Shown here one piece after another: positions 1 through 12,613 of a stretch of DNA of 64,000 nt (its first letter is position 1; each line of letters begins with the position of its first letter). The notes beneath the pieces were generated by a model, which saw nothing but the letters and a program-made list of their open reading frames with translations, searched no databases and was not told the DNA's origin. The DNA comes from Turritopsis dohrnii (Eukaryota > Cnidaria > Hydrozoa > Anthoathecata > Oceaniidae), in the NCBI GenBank assembly GCA_027922465.2, contig BQMF02000260.1, positions 248,001-312,000 of the forward strand. The letters are read 5' to 3'. The translations under genes were made by a program, and so were the position numbers.

Positions 1-109
1 TAAAAAAAAGGAATTTTGAATGTAAATGATTTATATTCAGAAATAACAAAAGCTGCTATCCTTTCTAGATCAGAAAATTCAGAAGTTAGAAAAAAATAGA
101 ATATTACGT

Positions 110-2259
110 TTCCTGTATCTTGTTCTTCTTCCCATTGAGTATGCTGGTGCATGACGTTCGCCTTGTGGATGAACTTTTTCAGGTGAATAAGCACCAGGTG
201 ACGGTGTTTTGAAAGTATCTATTGAAAATTTAGTGAAGACATCAATAAATGAAAAGCTGAAATTTCAATTTAGAAATTATAAAATCATTCTAATTTTTTA
301 AAATCACTTACTTGGATCTTTTTGTCTGCCTAAGATTGAATAAGATGGTGTGCCGTCTTTTCCATATCGTGTAATTGATGGATGAACCATATACCCAGGC
401 CCTGGACTGTTGTCTTTCTTAAACACTGCATATAAAAAGATACATACATCATCAACAATCACAACATCCTCATTAATAATAAAAGTGTGACTAAAAAAAT
501 GACATTATATATTATGAATGCTAACTCACTTGAGTTCTCCAGTTTTTGACCAAAGGAGTATGCAGGATTCATTCTTTTTGTAATATCATGCTTGCTAAAG
601 CCACAAGTTGAAGGCAAGGCATATCGACCAGGTCCAGGACCTATAAAATAAACAGTTGTTAAAACTTGCTTATGTTTATGTTTCCTTTTCATTACCTTTC
701 ATAACGTCTTGGCTTTCAGAACACAGTTTCATATCTCAGCCTTATTTTGTTCTAATTTCTGGAATTTTCAATCAAATATAAAGTTTTTAAAGCAGGCGGC
801 ATGTCCCGCCATCATTAGTATATTTTCACACATTTATTGTAGGCGAGAAAAAAAAAAAAACAAACAAGTGAAAATAATATATATACTTCTAAATTTTTTA
901 TGGCATCTTGAGAAAAATTCACATCCTGAACTGTTCTTAGTTAACAAAAAATTTCAAGTGCAGGTAGTTCATAAATTTTGGAATAATGATTTGAGTCTCA
1001 GGTTGTTCTTACTTATGTTCTTATTTTTTGGCCAAATCTGAGGCTCGTGTTCTTATAAAATTGTTCTTATAAAAATAGTGTGTATATATATTATTTCAAA
1101 TTAATTTTTTGTGTATGTTTCAGATCTTCTAAGTCTTCCAATTTATTTCTTACATTCAATACATAAGGATGTTTTCGGCAAAGTCTATAAAGGGCATTTT
1201 AGGCTTAATGAGTAAACCCTGTGAATGTAAGTATGGACCCAATGCCCGAAAGAATTAACATTTCATTTCTGCACTCAAAGTTTAATTGACAACTATGTAA
1301 TATCAGTAGTAAAATAAATGTTGGAAACATAAAACAAAACTCTATAGCATCCACCATATATTTATGACAAAGAAAAAAGTGCACATTAACATATGGCTTA
1401 CATTAGAGAAAAATTCAATACAGCATTGTAACTAATACAGTTTGGGACAATCTGGATGGAAAACAGTTGAATTAAAGCCTTTTTTTCTAATTCTATGAGT
1501 TTGTGCACCATCAAACTGTTTACAAAATGGTCTTCTTAATTCTGAACAAAAGATGTATATTAATGATCTTTTGAAATCATACATCCACACTCACCAAAAT
1601 CACCACATACACTAGATATATAATGGACAGTAGGAACATATTTAGGTAGGTTGGTGTTCATAACCAGGAAAATTATTATTTGAGGTGGTAGTATACAACA
1701 TTGTATCCATGATGGTGTACAATGTTTTGATATAGATGAGTTTCTTAGTGACGTAATGTTTATAAACACCAGTGTTCTTTGCTCGATAATTACGGTATAT
1801 TGCAACATAGAATATCATTAATCAAGTCATTTTCCTGTGAGTATGCGCACGCAGCCTCGCAGGAAATAAAAGTCTCTTTATACACTTCAAAATGTTGTCA
1901 CTTTATTTGGTTCTCTGGAGTCCCCTTAAAGACAATCGACATTAGAAAGTTTCAATACACATTAGCACTTCCTATCTATTTTCATACATTGTATTTGATT
2001 TTTAGTATGTACAAGGTATAAAAGTGTAATTAACATTGGAAACTCGTCTATTCTTTTTATCTTTAATAGGCACTGGAAGACATTAAAAAATTATGTGAAA
2101 TTACGAAAAGTACAAAATTATATTATAAAAATAAAAAAAGAAGAGATCAATAAATTTTATAGACTCTTCTAATATTACAATAAACGAGATAAAGATAGCG
2201 TACATACCTGTTTCACGAGCTGCAATGATAGGACGATCATTATTATTTTCCTCAGACAT
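110..2259 (-). CDS. ODF3: ODF3/SHIPPO-repeat (CIMAP-type) axonemal protein, 5' four exons, partial
   Basis: Minus-strand spliced gene. Exon 1 is 2208-2259 (starts MSEENNNDRP), exon 2 530-640, exon 3 312-425 and exon 4 218 to about 110. All introns are GT/AG and the first three joins keep frame. The protein shows repeated SHIPPO motifs: GPGPGRY in exon 2, SPGPGYM in exon 3 and SPGAYSP in exon 4, each followed by a PAYS/PSYS-type segment ending in FGQ, LGRQ or MGRR. This is the layout of outer dense fibre protein 3 and its relatives, which are structural proteins of sperm tails and ciliary microtubules. The 3' end of exon 4 is uncertain (a possible donor lies near 110) and the C-terminus is presumably outside the window. 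Large introns (641-2207) hold no recognised gene. The family is clear; the exact paralogue is not. Confidence 0.85.
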
Positions 2260-2530
2260 TGTCACTGTGTGCACTAATAGTTAAAATCTTTACGTTCACC
2301 CCCACCCCAATAACTGAGAAGATTACGTGTGGTGTACACGACCGGCTGTCATACACTGATTACTGGAAGTTCAAAGTAACTAAGTGATCATTTGCTTACC
2401 ATGGAAACATAACAGCATATTGTGAATCTAAGGAATAATTTGTAGCAAATAAGATATTCTATATAATGCATGGTTAGAAAAATGGTAGCATCAGTAGTGG
2501 TCTGAAGTAAAGAAAAAACAAAGCAAAGCC
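2260..2530. promoter_or_regulatory. Putative bidirectional promoter between ODF3 and MRPL20
   Basis: Only 271 bases separate the start codons of the divergent ODF3-like gene (minus) and MRPL20 (plus), so both promoters and 5' UTRs must lie here unless upstream non-coding exons exist. I see no convincing TATA box. The call rests on geometry alone. Confidence 0.4.
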
Positions 2531-5079
2531 ATGCAGTTGTCATTTGTGCATATGGTTCGTGCTGGTCCGTTTAAAAGAATAGTTCGAAAATCAAAAATAT
2601 TCGCATTAGCAAAGGTAAGTTAGACGAGTCATTCTAGAACCATGGTTTCACTCTGTGAATTACTAAATAAGGAAATCAGATATATAGAGAAATCTTCAAC
2701 AACATCATGATGATATGATGGCATTTTCCAGTAGTGATTTCCAATCTATCTCTTTACATCGGTAACTTCAAATTCCCTTGACTACAAGCAATAATCTGCA
2801 CGCTCGGATTGGATTAGTAGCGAATCGCTAACACACTGCGTTTCAAATTAATTTGAAAGATCATCAAACAAACAAGAATTAAGACTTTTAAGCAGAGGAG
2901 AGAGAGTGTTTCCTCCTAAAAAAAGATTATTTTTATTTTCAATGGAAGTTCTATAAATCAGAACAAAATGATGGTGAAATCTGAAAATGTGTTCCAAAAG
3001 GACGAAATAAAACAGACAGCCTCAGTGCAGGTGTCAGCTTTTTACTGGTTCATTAAAAAAGCATCATGCAGTTGAAATGAATGTGTTTAATGTATATATA
3101 TATATATATATATATACAACAATATTTGGTAAGGAAGCTTCTTATTGCAAAGATTTATGAAGTGTTAAAGGAAAAGGACTTATACATCTCCTTGTGTACT
3201 GCAACAACCTGTAATGCCAGAAAATCTTTTTCAACAGCAAATCACTTAATGATTAGGACCTAAATTAGGACCTAAAATTAAAAAACTATAACTCAGTAAA
3301 ATCAGGAAATCAGTGCCAGAGTTGCACTCCTCCATTTTCAAGATCATGTTACTGGGCCTGGGGAAACGACATGTTTAGCTAATAATAACAGTACAATCCT
3401 TTACAATATTAGGGTTTTCGTGGTAGAAGAAAAAATTGTTACAGTATTGCTGTTCGAAGTGTACACAAAGCACTGCAACGTCAATATATTGGCAGAAAAC
3501 TTAAGAAGAGAGACCTCCGAAAGGTGAGCAAGACATTTTCTCTGATAAATCACTTTCAGTTTAAATTTGAGAATTTTTGATAATTACTAATAATGACTAC
3601 ACTTATTAATTTATACATTGTACCTTACACATTTTTGCACTGTGATACCTTGCTATTTTTCTCTCTTCTCTTTACTTTTTGCTCGGTGAAAATTACCAAC
3701 TATTGCAATGGAATTTTGCTACGTATAACCCATGCCTTAACGTTATCCTAAACCTTAAACCTTTATATGTCTTTCCTTTTACAGCTTTGGATTCAAAGAA
3801 TTAATACGGCTGCAAGGGAACACAATCTTCCATATTCCACTTTCATTCAAAATATGCACCAGGTTAGTATTTGAAGAATACAATATGCATCGCCCGTGAA
3901 CATCACGTTCCCTTGGTGTACAACAAATGTTTCACTGCCTCCATTATAAATATGTCCAAACACAATAGTTTCATCGATGTCTTAGCTGGATTTGCAAAAG
4001 GTTTCCTTTTGTAATAAACCTTGGTAATTTTTCTGTGACGGATACACGCTTTTTTTTATAAGCATAGTGGAATTTTCGTAAAACATATGGGTGAAATATT
4101 GGTAACGTATTTCTACGTTTCAGAATAAGATTCCCCGACAATGTCACATATACAACAATTATGTTTCGAATTTATGAAGACAGATTTATGTTTGTTTGAT
4201 GTTTGTATTGGTTTTTGCGTTTTCGAACACTTTACGGGGAGAAAGTTTCGCGTTTTTTGGTCATTTTCGCGAAAGTAAGTCCCTGCGAAAAGAACTGACA
4301 TGCGGATTCGCGAGAGTTTATCTCACGCGAAATGGCCTAGGAAACTGATTAGCGAAAGTTAAATTGAAGAAAAAAAACAAAAACCCACTTTCACGTGTTT
4401 TTCTTTCGACAGCCTAAATCAATAAATATCTTATTTGTCAAAATTTCAAAATATTTAGAGAAAAAAATTGCCCAAAAACCGAAAATCGCGAAAGTTAATC
4501 CCACGCGAAATTCACTTTTCCAGTTGAACGCGAAAGATTATTTTACGCGAAATAGATTTGGTCACTCATTCGCGAAATACCTAAAATTTATTTTCCTCGC
4601 GAAACTTTCTCCTCGTAAAATATAGTCATTTGCGCATTTACTGTATCTGTTTTTCACCCTAGGAATATTCTTAAAATATTCTTACAAATTAGTTGATTTT
4701 CACCCTGATAGTCTTATAGAAGCTATTCTCAGGAAAAAAAACGTCATGGTGTAAAACTTGTAAAATTTGTTTGGGTGATCAAGTTTATAAACATTTCCCT
4801 TCATCATTCAAACACTGTTGTAAGGGTTTTCATCGAAAAGTTTTACATCTTAGAGCAATGTTCTGTTAAATCGGAAAATTCTATCAGAACTGGCAATTCA
4901 TGAACCAAGGACTTTTCAGGTGTGATTAGAACTGTTTTATTTTTTGTTTGTTTTTCTGACATGTAAGTATGATATAGGCTACTCGCATTTATTCTCCATT
5001 CATCGTTGTTCCGTTTTAGGCCTTGGCTCAAATTTCAAAGGACAGATCAAAAGATGGATTGTTGGCTGCACTGGATTAA
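2531..5079 (+). CDS. MRPL20: Mitochondrial large-subunit ribosomal protein bL20m
   Basis: Five-exon gene: 2531-2614, 3413-3523, 3785-3862, 4854-4919 and 5020-5079. Every exon is a multiple of three bases with GT/AG borders, giving a 132-residue protein. Exon 2 carries the basic GFRGRRKNCYSIAVRSVHKA segment typical of bL20m. Exon 3 carries LWIQRINTAAREHNLPYS, exon 4 LLNRKILSELAIHEPRTF, and the end is SKDRSKDGLLAALD, all in the order of the animal protein. It would bind 23S-type rRNA in the mitochondrial large subunit. A polyadenylation signal AATAAA lies at 5169-5174, about 90 bases after the stop. Intron 3 contains a small inverted-repeat element. The 3' end faces DAP3, another mitoribosomal gene. 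Length is slightly below the vertebrate form. Confidence 0.95.
3093..3115. repeat. (TA)n microsatellite
   Basis: An uninterrupted TA dinucleotide run of about 23 bases in intron 1 of MRPL20. Confidence 0.95.
4231..4619. mobile_element. Small inverted-repeat element (MITE) in MRPL20 intron 3
   Basis: The left end TTTACGGGGAGAAAGTTTCG is matched, inverted and with one mismatch, by the right end near 4600-4619. The interior is studded with CGCGAAA/TTTCGCG units at irregular spacing (for example at about 4246, 4268, 4329, 4484, 4529 and 4571). The layout of terminal inverted repeats plus many subterminal short repeats and no coding capacity is that of a non-autonomous DNA transposon. Superfamily and target duplication are unclear. 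Confidence 0.7.
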
Positions 5080-5207
5080 CTGTTAGGATTCAGAATAAAA
5101 CTCCATTCGAGTTATACAACGTAAATGACATAAGACACTTGTAAATATAAACAATAGAAGATCTTTCTAATAAAATAGCAGAAATACATATTTTTGAGAT
5201 TCTTTGA

Positions 5208-8200
5208 TCACAGACTAGCGCAAAACGTCCGTATTAAATTGGGATTTCTGGAAGTTAAAAAACTGATTTCCTTCAGCAGATTCTCCGTCGGCTCTTTAAA
5301 AAAAGTAAGAAGTATTATTGGATAGAATAGACCAATAGGTGCGCATGCGCTGACCTTCCCAAATTTTTTTTCAAGCGTCGATATTTTGCCAAATTTGCAA
5401 AAAGCACTGTGAAGGAGTGCATTTCTATAGAAATGCTCTCCATCGCAGTGATTTTTTATGATTTTGCCCTCTGGGTAGTGTTTAACAATACATCGCATCA
5501 ACAAAAAGTGGAGATAGTTTGAAAGAACTTCATAGAACAAATAACTGGTTGGGAAATTTAGCAACTATAAAAGAGCAGCTTTAACACGATGAAACAACTT
5601 TTTTTTCTGAGTTTTGGGAGGGGCTGTCATGTGACTGTAATTAACTTTTGTTATGGGATCATCAACCCTTTATACCTCGATTCTTTTAGGAGCACTTTCA
5701 CATTGTCAGCAAATAGAATTGAAAAGAAATCCTACAGATTTTAATTTGACAAAATATTGGCGTTGAAATTGTAATTCGGAAAGTGTGTATTTTGCAAAAC
5801 AAGTTCTCGGAGATGAAAGAAGATGTTTTGATACCTTTCGATAACCACCTCTTCCCACTATAAAACTTCATGACATTTAAGTACTCCTCCTCGGTGTAAT
5901 TCGGAACTTCCAATTTAACGTAATCTTTCAGTAATTCTAGCGCCTTGAAGGAGAGCATAACATTAAAATTATATCAGAAACAGGGTCTAGGAATTGTTAC
6001 GACAATGCAAGCACTCTTCTAAGGGAAGAAAATCATTCGGGTTTTTGATTTCAGGATTCAGGCTTACCCGTTTCGGTAGAATATTATCTAGTTGACGGGG
6101 GTTAGCTTTCTTTTCTAAGTAATGAACCGTCTGTGATATCGACATGACGTAAGCTCCGCAATTCTAAATAAGTAAACATTGGTCCAATTCGAAAGTAATG
6201 AAATCAGCCAAATCACTTTAGAGACCTTACACAAGCCTGTACGAAGTATGTAGTAGTCGGTTGTAGGTCCTAGTTTCGAGGTTGGGAAAACAAAAGCTCT
6301 CGAACTTTTTATCAAAAGTTTTCGTAGTCACTTTGGTAACTATATATAAAGCACTACAACGACAAGAAACAGGCGTGTAACAAACAGCATCCTCTGTAAC
6401 GAAATGGAACTTCTGAGATGATAAAATTGTTATTATAAAGTTAAAAGAAAAACTTACCATAGTTTTCTCAGGGTGTAAAAGTTTCATGAAATGAAGACAA
6501 AGTGACAGATCTTCGATGTCAACCTATTAAAGAAAGCACAAGGTTAAAATTCCTGAAGGAATGCAATTATATAGAAACATACACACTATTTCAATAGAAA
6601 TGCTCTTCATCACAGTGACTTTTTTGATGATTTTGCACAGTTTACTCCTGAAGATCACTGTGTATTTGTAAGGAGGAACTTGATTACATAACACTATCGT
6701 AAAGTTGGATTTCATTGCTTCGTTTAAAATACAACGAAAACATTTGTTCCCATACATACAGGTTTTCCATCCAGTTTATGAGATGATCGACCGAAAAAGC
6801 CATTAAAAGCATCAACTGCATAAAGAACGTTTATTCTAAAATAAAAACAATAGAAATATGTAATCGCGAACCAATCAACATCATGTAACTCTGACAACCC
6901 AAACAGTTACTTTCTATTTAGTCGTATTTCCTTTAGAAGTATGCCAACAGCATCCGTTGAAAAGTTGCTGCGGCCAACACCCTAGGATAATAAGCCAGCC
7001 TCGATTAAACCATCGGCCTTGTTATGTTCGGTTAATGTGAGTTGGGTGTTCATGCACAAAATTTCAAACCTGTTGCACAATCTCCATCAATGGTTGGCCT
7101 TTCTCAGTTTTTTCTCGCTTACTCCACGTGTATTCATTCGTTGTTTTAACCTAGAGAGTTAGGATAAAATTAAAACTTTCCATGTTTGAACGTTGGCGAA
7201 AAAAAAAAAAACAATCAGAAAACAAAAAACAGGTAGAGAACTTACTTCAGCAAGAAAATTTGGATTCATATTGCGAAAAATCTGCAACCAAGCTTTAGCT
7301 TCTTCGGGTTGATCAACTCTTCCATCATTCCACTGAGACTGTTGAATAACACTTTTGTTTTGGTTGTCAACAAAACGAAAAACTAAAAAAAAAAAAAAAA
7401 AATCAGGTCAGTAAAACTAACAGGTTCACAGACGAAAACAATTGCTGTGTTGTTGTTGTGTTCAAAGGAAACGAAACACTATACCATTCGGTACGTAAAG
7501 AACAACCCAGTCCTTCTGTAAGCAATAATGGATGACATGGAGAAGTGATAGTGTTTTACCACCACCGTCTGGACCGTCTGTTATTTTGTTAAGGAGAACG
7601 ACACTCATCATTGTCAACTCAAATTAAACGCTTTTTTCAACTAGTTGTTATATCATACTAAGTAATAAATAAATAAATTAACGAGTTGTTAAAGGATACA
7701 AAGTATAAACTTCGGCACCATTCCTTCTTTTAAATCTCGTAATTCTGATATAATGCTTAGTGATGGCTTTCGAAGAAGCATGGTACTTCCACGCAGGGTT
7801 TTCGACTAAAGATAATAAGCTAGAATATGTTCTTATCAGGTGAATTTGTTGAAAAACCACTGCAGGGGAGAACATTACTACGGAAGCATTCATACTATTT
7901 CAATGAATATACTCTTTGTCGCATTGACTTTTTGACGTGTATGGATATATATATGACGTAATAACTTACCAGGTCTTTGAATTGTCTTGGTACAGCATCT
8001 GCCAAGTTACCTGTTATCGCTTTCTCAGGGAATGTGAAAAACTTCATGTAATCTGTGGCCTTGTGATTCAACTAAATTTAGAAGGCAAGGATTTTAAAGA
8101 CACGATCGTAGTTATGCTGTGAAGGCTTTTTACAAAAATAACTTACTCACCACGTCTTCTTTACAAAAATGAATATCCAATGGAGGAGTAGTTTGTGTGA

Positions 8201-8358
8201 CCGCGGAAAGAACTGATTGCCATCGAATCTATTGTAAAAATTTTCAACCATGCATGTATTTTACATCCAAGAACATTAATAAACAGACTATGACCAGTTA
8301 CCTGTCTATTTAGATTTTTGATCGCAATAGTTACTTTGAGACAATTGCAACAATACAT
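5208..8358 (-). CDS. DAP3: DAP3 / mitochondrial ribosomal protein mS29 (GTP-binding)
   Basis: Minus-strand multi-exon gene. Readable exons are 8302-8358 (start), 8151-8228, 7970-8059, 7700-7805, 7485-7577, 7246-7382, 7070-7150, 6911-6981, 6760-6835, 6458-6523, about 6230-6315, about 6068-6114, 5835-5943 and 5208-5293 (stop). The Walker A loop YGPDGGGKTLSLLHVIHYC spans the 7700/7577 junction. Downstream landmarks of the family follow in order: FRFVDNQNK, WSKREKTEKGQPLMEIV, FSTDAVGILLKEI, NVLYAVDAFNGFFGR and the C-terminal FLTSRNPNLIRTF. DAP3 is a P-loop protein of the mitochondrial small subunit, also linked to apoptosis in mammals. Phases close at all junctions except around the AFVFPTSKLGPTTDYY exon, where neither neighbouring join is clean. 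That could be an unusual splice site, a mis-called base or a lesion. Confidence 0.9.
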
Positions 8359-9409
8359 TCTAATCTAAAAACAGGATTTATGTGAGGTAAATAGCACATT
8401 CCAGGCAGTCCCTGTAAGGATGTGAGTTTTCTAATATCTCTGATAGATATAAGGTCAACTACTATGAAGTTTGGTACAGCTAGGAAGTATATAAATACGC
8501 ATCAAGATCAGAGACGCATCTTCGAACAAACTTTATACAAAGCAAAATAAAGGAAGGAAATATTGCCATATTATCGGTAATGAGCTTTTAGGGTTGACTT
8601 GAATTTAATTTTACTTGAAATACTAATGCATCTTGTATCTCTCTTTCGAGAAACACTTCACCAAATAGCATGAAGTGGCATTGAAGAACGTCTGTAATGT
8701 GTCATGAAAATTACCATAAACTAATATAAATTTCCTGACATTAAACAGAATCAACATCATGGTAAGATGTTGTGACAGTAATTTATAAAGTGAAATAGAA
8801 ATTGGCAAGTAAATTAAGTAAGTGAAACATTCACCTAATGTTTTCCTGCATACTCAGAGTCCACTGAAGGTGGTTCACCTGTCCCTATCTTCAGAATGTA
8901 AACAAACAACTACACAACTACTGTTCCAGTAGAAAAAGGGGTATACAAACTGAAGCATTAAATATTTGACTGTATTGTCATCATTTCCCATGTGAAACAG
9001 TTAACATGTTTTCAAATACATAAATGCCAAAAAATTTAATTAGAAATTTACAAAAAGTTCTATTTTAAAAATAACGAAAACCAAAAATTTATGTATATAC
9101 TTGAAAAACCACAGAGAAACAATAAAAAAAACAATTCTTTGTGATTATTAAAATAGCAATTTTTAGAATTCCTTATTTAATATCTTCAAGTTCATGCAGT
9201 TATAATGCAAGACAATGCAATTAATTCAGCAAACATCATGTGACGATCCATAAGATTTTTATTACAAAAGGGTAAAATGTATATAAACCAGGAGTATCAC
9301 ATATTGAAAATCTGCTTTTAAGGAATGTATTGATTGATGTACTGTGGTGGGGAGTCCGAATAAACATTATCATATATCATATATATTTATATTTACAAAT
9401 CTTTTCATG
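8359..9409. other. Intergenic interval, DAP3 5' flank to RGP1 3' flank
   Basis: AT-rich sequence between two minus-strand genes. It must hold the DAP3 promoter and the RGP1 3' UTR. I recognise no coding segment, RNA gene or bounded repeat in it. Confidence 0.5.
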
Positions 9410-11445
9410 CTATGTCGAGATATCAAATGTAAGTGACTCTGCACTCTCTGCTTGCATCATTATAGATGCTAGTATAGGATTTGTTGCAACTACGTTAATA
9501 GGTAAATCCCACAACATGAATTCTGATTTTAGTTTACTTGGAATCAGATTATTCATATCTATGTCTGCCGTTGTAGTCAATAGATTGTCATTGTCATTAG
9601 CTTCTATGGTGAACTCGAAATGCAATCTCCAACGAACGGAAACTAGAAAAGAAAGTGTTTAATTTCCAATAATTCTGTTTCACAAAGGTCAGGTTTCAAA
9701 ACTTAACCAAATGACAATAATAATATTAGTATCAAAATTCAAAAAACATTACCGATCTTATGTACGAATTCGGGAGTTGATGTCACAGGAATAGGTAATA
9801 AAAAGTTTGTTTTTGATGCGAGGTAGCAACATTCTTCATGCCGGCTAAATGTGGTATAATGAACATAAGCATTTCCAGTTTGTTGAGCACAACATTGTTT
9901 TGAGATACTTTCCTCTATTTGTAATGAAACAGCAAACTAAAAAAAAATTAAAAATGCTAACATCCGCACATAATCATCACGCACTGGCGTTATTCTTATC
10001 GGAAAACTCATCACATGATAACTCAAAATAGATTTCTTTTACTGAACATTGCTATTTATAAAAAATGAAACAAAATAAAATCATACCTTTATGCAATTTA
10101 TTTTTGATTCAGAAAAGTCAAAGGTTCCAAATATATCTTCACCTAATCGATAATAATGTTTTGAAAGGCAGAATTTTCCTACTGGTCCACTAGGGCTTTG
10201 GATATTATAAGTATCTAGAACAGATCATAAGATCATAACCAAGTGAGTAAAAACTCTGCTGGTAACTACAATTTCAGTAAAGATTTTGTTTACTTAGATT
10301 TCTTTTAACTGTAAATGTTGTTAGCGCATCCATGGCAGCGTCGAGAGTCGAATAAGCAAGTGACATGTCTTCTTCTAAGAAAGGATTGATGGCTGACTCA
10401 CTACATGATTCAGTCAATGTTGTTGCGGAAGAACTTTCTACGTTCAATTGTGAAGAACTTTCTAACGTGTTATGCAAGGATAAACTGTTTGATTTGAACT
10501 TCTTCAGAATTCCTAAAAACAATTAGTCTAATGAAATTCTGCTGACTTGGGTGTTTGACACCATGGAAACCAAAATTTGTAAAAGACCTAAATTCCTTAC
10601 CTTTTAATTCAAGTAATCGAAAAGGCAATTGCAGCATACGTAGTGGCTGACCAATCTGTGCAATTCCAATACAAATTTTGTAAGAAAATTTGGCATTTTG
10701 TCCTTTGTATGAAGGTGGTGCATCACAAGGTATCTTTTCTGAATAGATGACTATAACAAGAGGTTAGAAAGCATCAATTAATATGGACTCGTTTCTATAT
10801 ATATATTGATTTTAATATTTCATTAAACTTACATTTTTTTGTCTCTCCTTTTTTTAACTTTAAATTACAAAATAAAACGTTAGCTTCCGTCGTGAGAAGA
10901 CAATGACCTTTCTCACCTATAAGGTTCAATAATAATATTTTATCATGAGATCATTCCAATTTCCTAAACATTGCCATGTGCTAATGCCACTGCCCGATAT
11001 GACAGATACATTTGGGAATTGATTATGCCAAAAATCAACAGTCTTATTCCCTAATTCCCTCAGCATATGGTTTCTTTAAATAAGGGCAGAGTGGACTAGG
11101 TTATAAAAACAGCCATATCTTACCAACAATTGGAGTGAAACTTGTGCTAGCAGTTCCTTTATTATGATGCTTTTGTAATAAAGATGGTGGTATCCTAACT
11201 CTCCTTTCATTCACATCACATTGGCAATAGATTTGTGCACTTGCCCAGGCAATATTTATGTAATCATTTGAGTTAGCAATTTTGGAATTGCTTTTATGTA
11301 GGGATAAATTATCCCATGATTCGTTCATTTGAACATCAGATTTTTTATCAGCATTACCATGGTTTGTTACAAGTACTTCACACTCAATATTTTCTTCTGC
11401 TATAAACACTGATCGCTGTAAAATTTTTGCATTAACTTCAATCAT
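9410..11445 (-). CDS. RGP1: RGP1 homologue, partner in the RIC1-RGP1 Rab6 exchange factor
   Basis: Seven exons on the minus strand: 11124-11445, 10833-10916, 10601-10750, 10294-10512, 10087-10214, 9753-9936 and 9410-9642. All junctions are GT/AG and in phase (1,320 coding bases, 439 residues). The start MIEVNAK matches the family's MIEV start. NIAWASAQIYCQC, FCNLKLKKGE, YSEKIPCDAPPSYKGQ, INPFLEEDM, YYRLGEDIFGTFDF, FLLPIPVTSTPEF, RWRLHFEF and the C-terminal WDLPINVVATNPILAS follow the order of animal RGP1. With RIC1 it activates Rab6 at the Golgi for retrograde traffic. The beta-sandwich is arrestin-like in known homologues. A serine-rich insertion in exon 4 (about residues 190-240) is the least conserved part. 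Confidence 0.93.
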
Positions 11446-12613
11446 TTTTGACTCATTAGCCCTAATAAACAAACAAAACAATATGATGTGATTGTGCTTA
11501 TATGCACTATTAAAACATTATGAGAAAGTAAATACTGTTGTTACTCGTGAAAACTCTGATGTAAAAAAAACATTATATAAATTAAGTTGAAACAAAACAA
11601 AAAATATCTTTTCTTTTTAAAATGTTGTTTTGAAGTAACCTGAATTAGTAGTAACATTACTTTTCTGGAAAATATTTTTTCACAGTGAAAACCTTTTATA
11701 TTCACACATGCATGTTTATCCAAAGGAAACACATTTTTTGAAAGTGCTTGGACATTTCTTCTTTTATTTCATGATGATTCAGAGTGTTTGTAATATGGTG
11801 CAGTGGCAGTGGGAGTGTGTGACCAACGACACAGAGCAATCAACATCATATCCAGCTAACATCTATTGCGACTTACATCTGAATTTTTGTAGACGACTGG
11901 TTATGTTGTGCTCCTCCCTCTATTTTTAGTCATTTTCCATTTTGTTGTTATATGATACAACAATGCTGCACGCATACAGAAGGAAATTTTCCATAAAATT
12001 TTTTCAGGTAAAAGCGTATAAATTGATTTGATTGAAGCCATGATGATTTCATGTATACGGACTCTACAGTTTTTCCGGCGACTTTTTTTTATTTATTTAT
12101 TTATTTTCATTTTTTATTTTATTTTATTTTTTTGTGATGATATAACTGATCTTCAAAAAGAAATTACATTAAATTAAATTATGGAGTTTCTTTCGCTCTT
12201 TTACTTTCCAACTGCATTTTCTTTTTTTGCAATAGATGGAAACAGGGTCGATTCGGCCCCGATGAAAATTAGAGGCTGATTACTACATGATCGATGATCA
12301 AATTTCATCCCGGCTAACCGGGATCATGTATTCAGCCCCTAAGTCAAAATCTGCGAAAAACTAGAACCCATGCTTTTTATGGTGCATTGAATCTTGAATC
12401 AGGCTGGAAACTTCAGCCTGCTGCCCAGGGAAAGTTGGTTTCTTTTTTGGGGGGAGTTTCACTTTTTCAAATATACTTTCAAAGGGGAATCTAGCACAAG
12501 GCAGGCAAGGTGGCTTATGATCCAAACACATAGTTTAGAAGACGCATCCCCGATTATGTCGCATAGGGGGATTTGACCGAGGTTTGATAGGACATTTTGA
12601 TAGGACATTTATA
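11446..12613. other. Upstream region of RGP1 with AT-rich spacer and a short foldback
   Basis: The presumed RGP1 5' UTR and promoter, then low-complexity T/TTTA-rich sequence at about 12080-12140. At about 12270-12345 a foldback is visible: GGCTGATTACTACATGATC is partly complementary to a later GATCATGTATTCAGCCC, with an inner CCCGG-CTAA-CCGGG hairpin. No coding region recognised. Confidence 0.45.

Noticed and set aside
709..1041. 110-codon open stretch in ODF3 intron 1
   Set aside because: Composition is AT-driven (Phe/Lys/Asn-rich) with no family motif, and it lies inside an intron of a clear gene.
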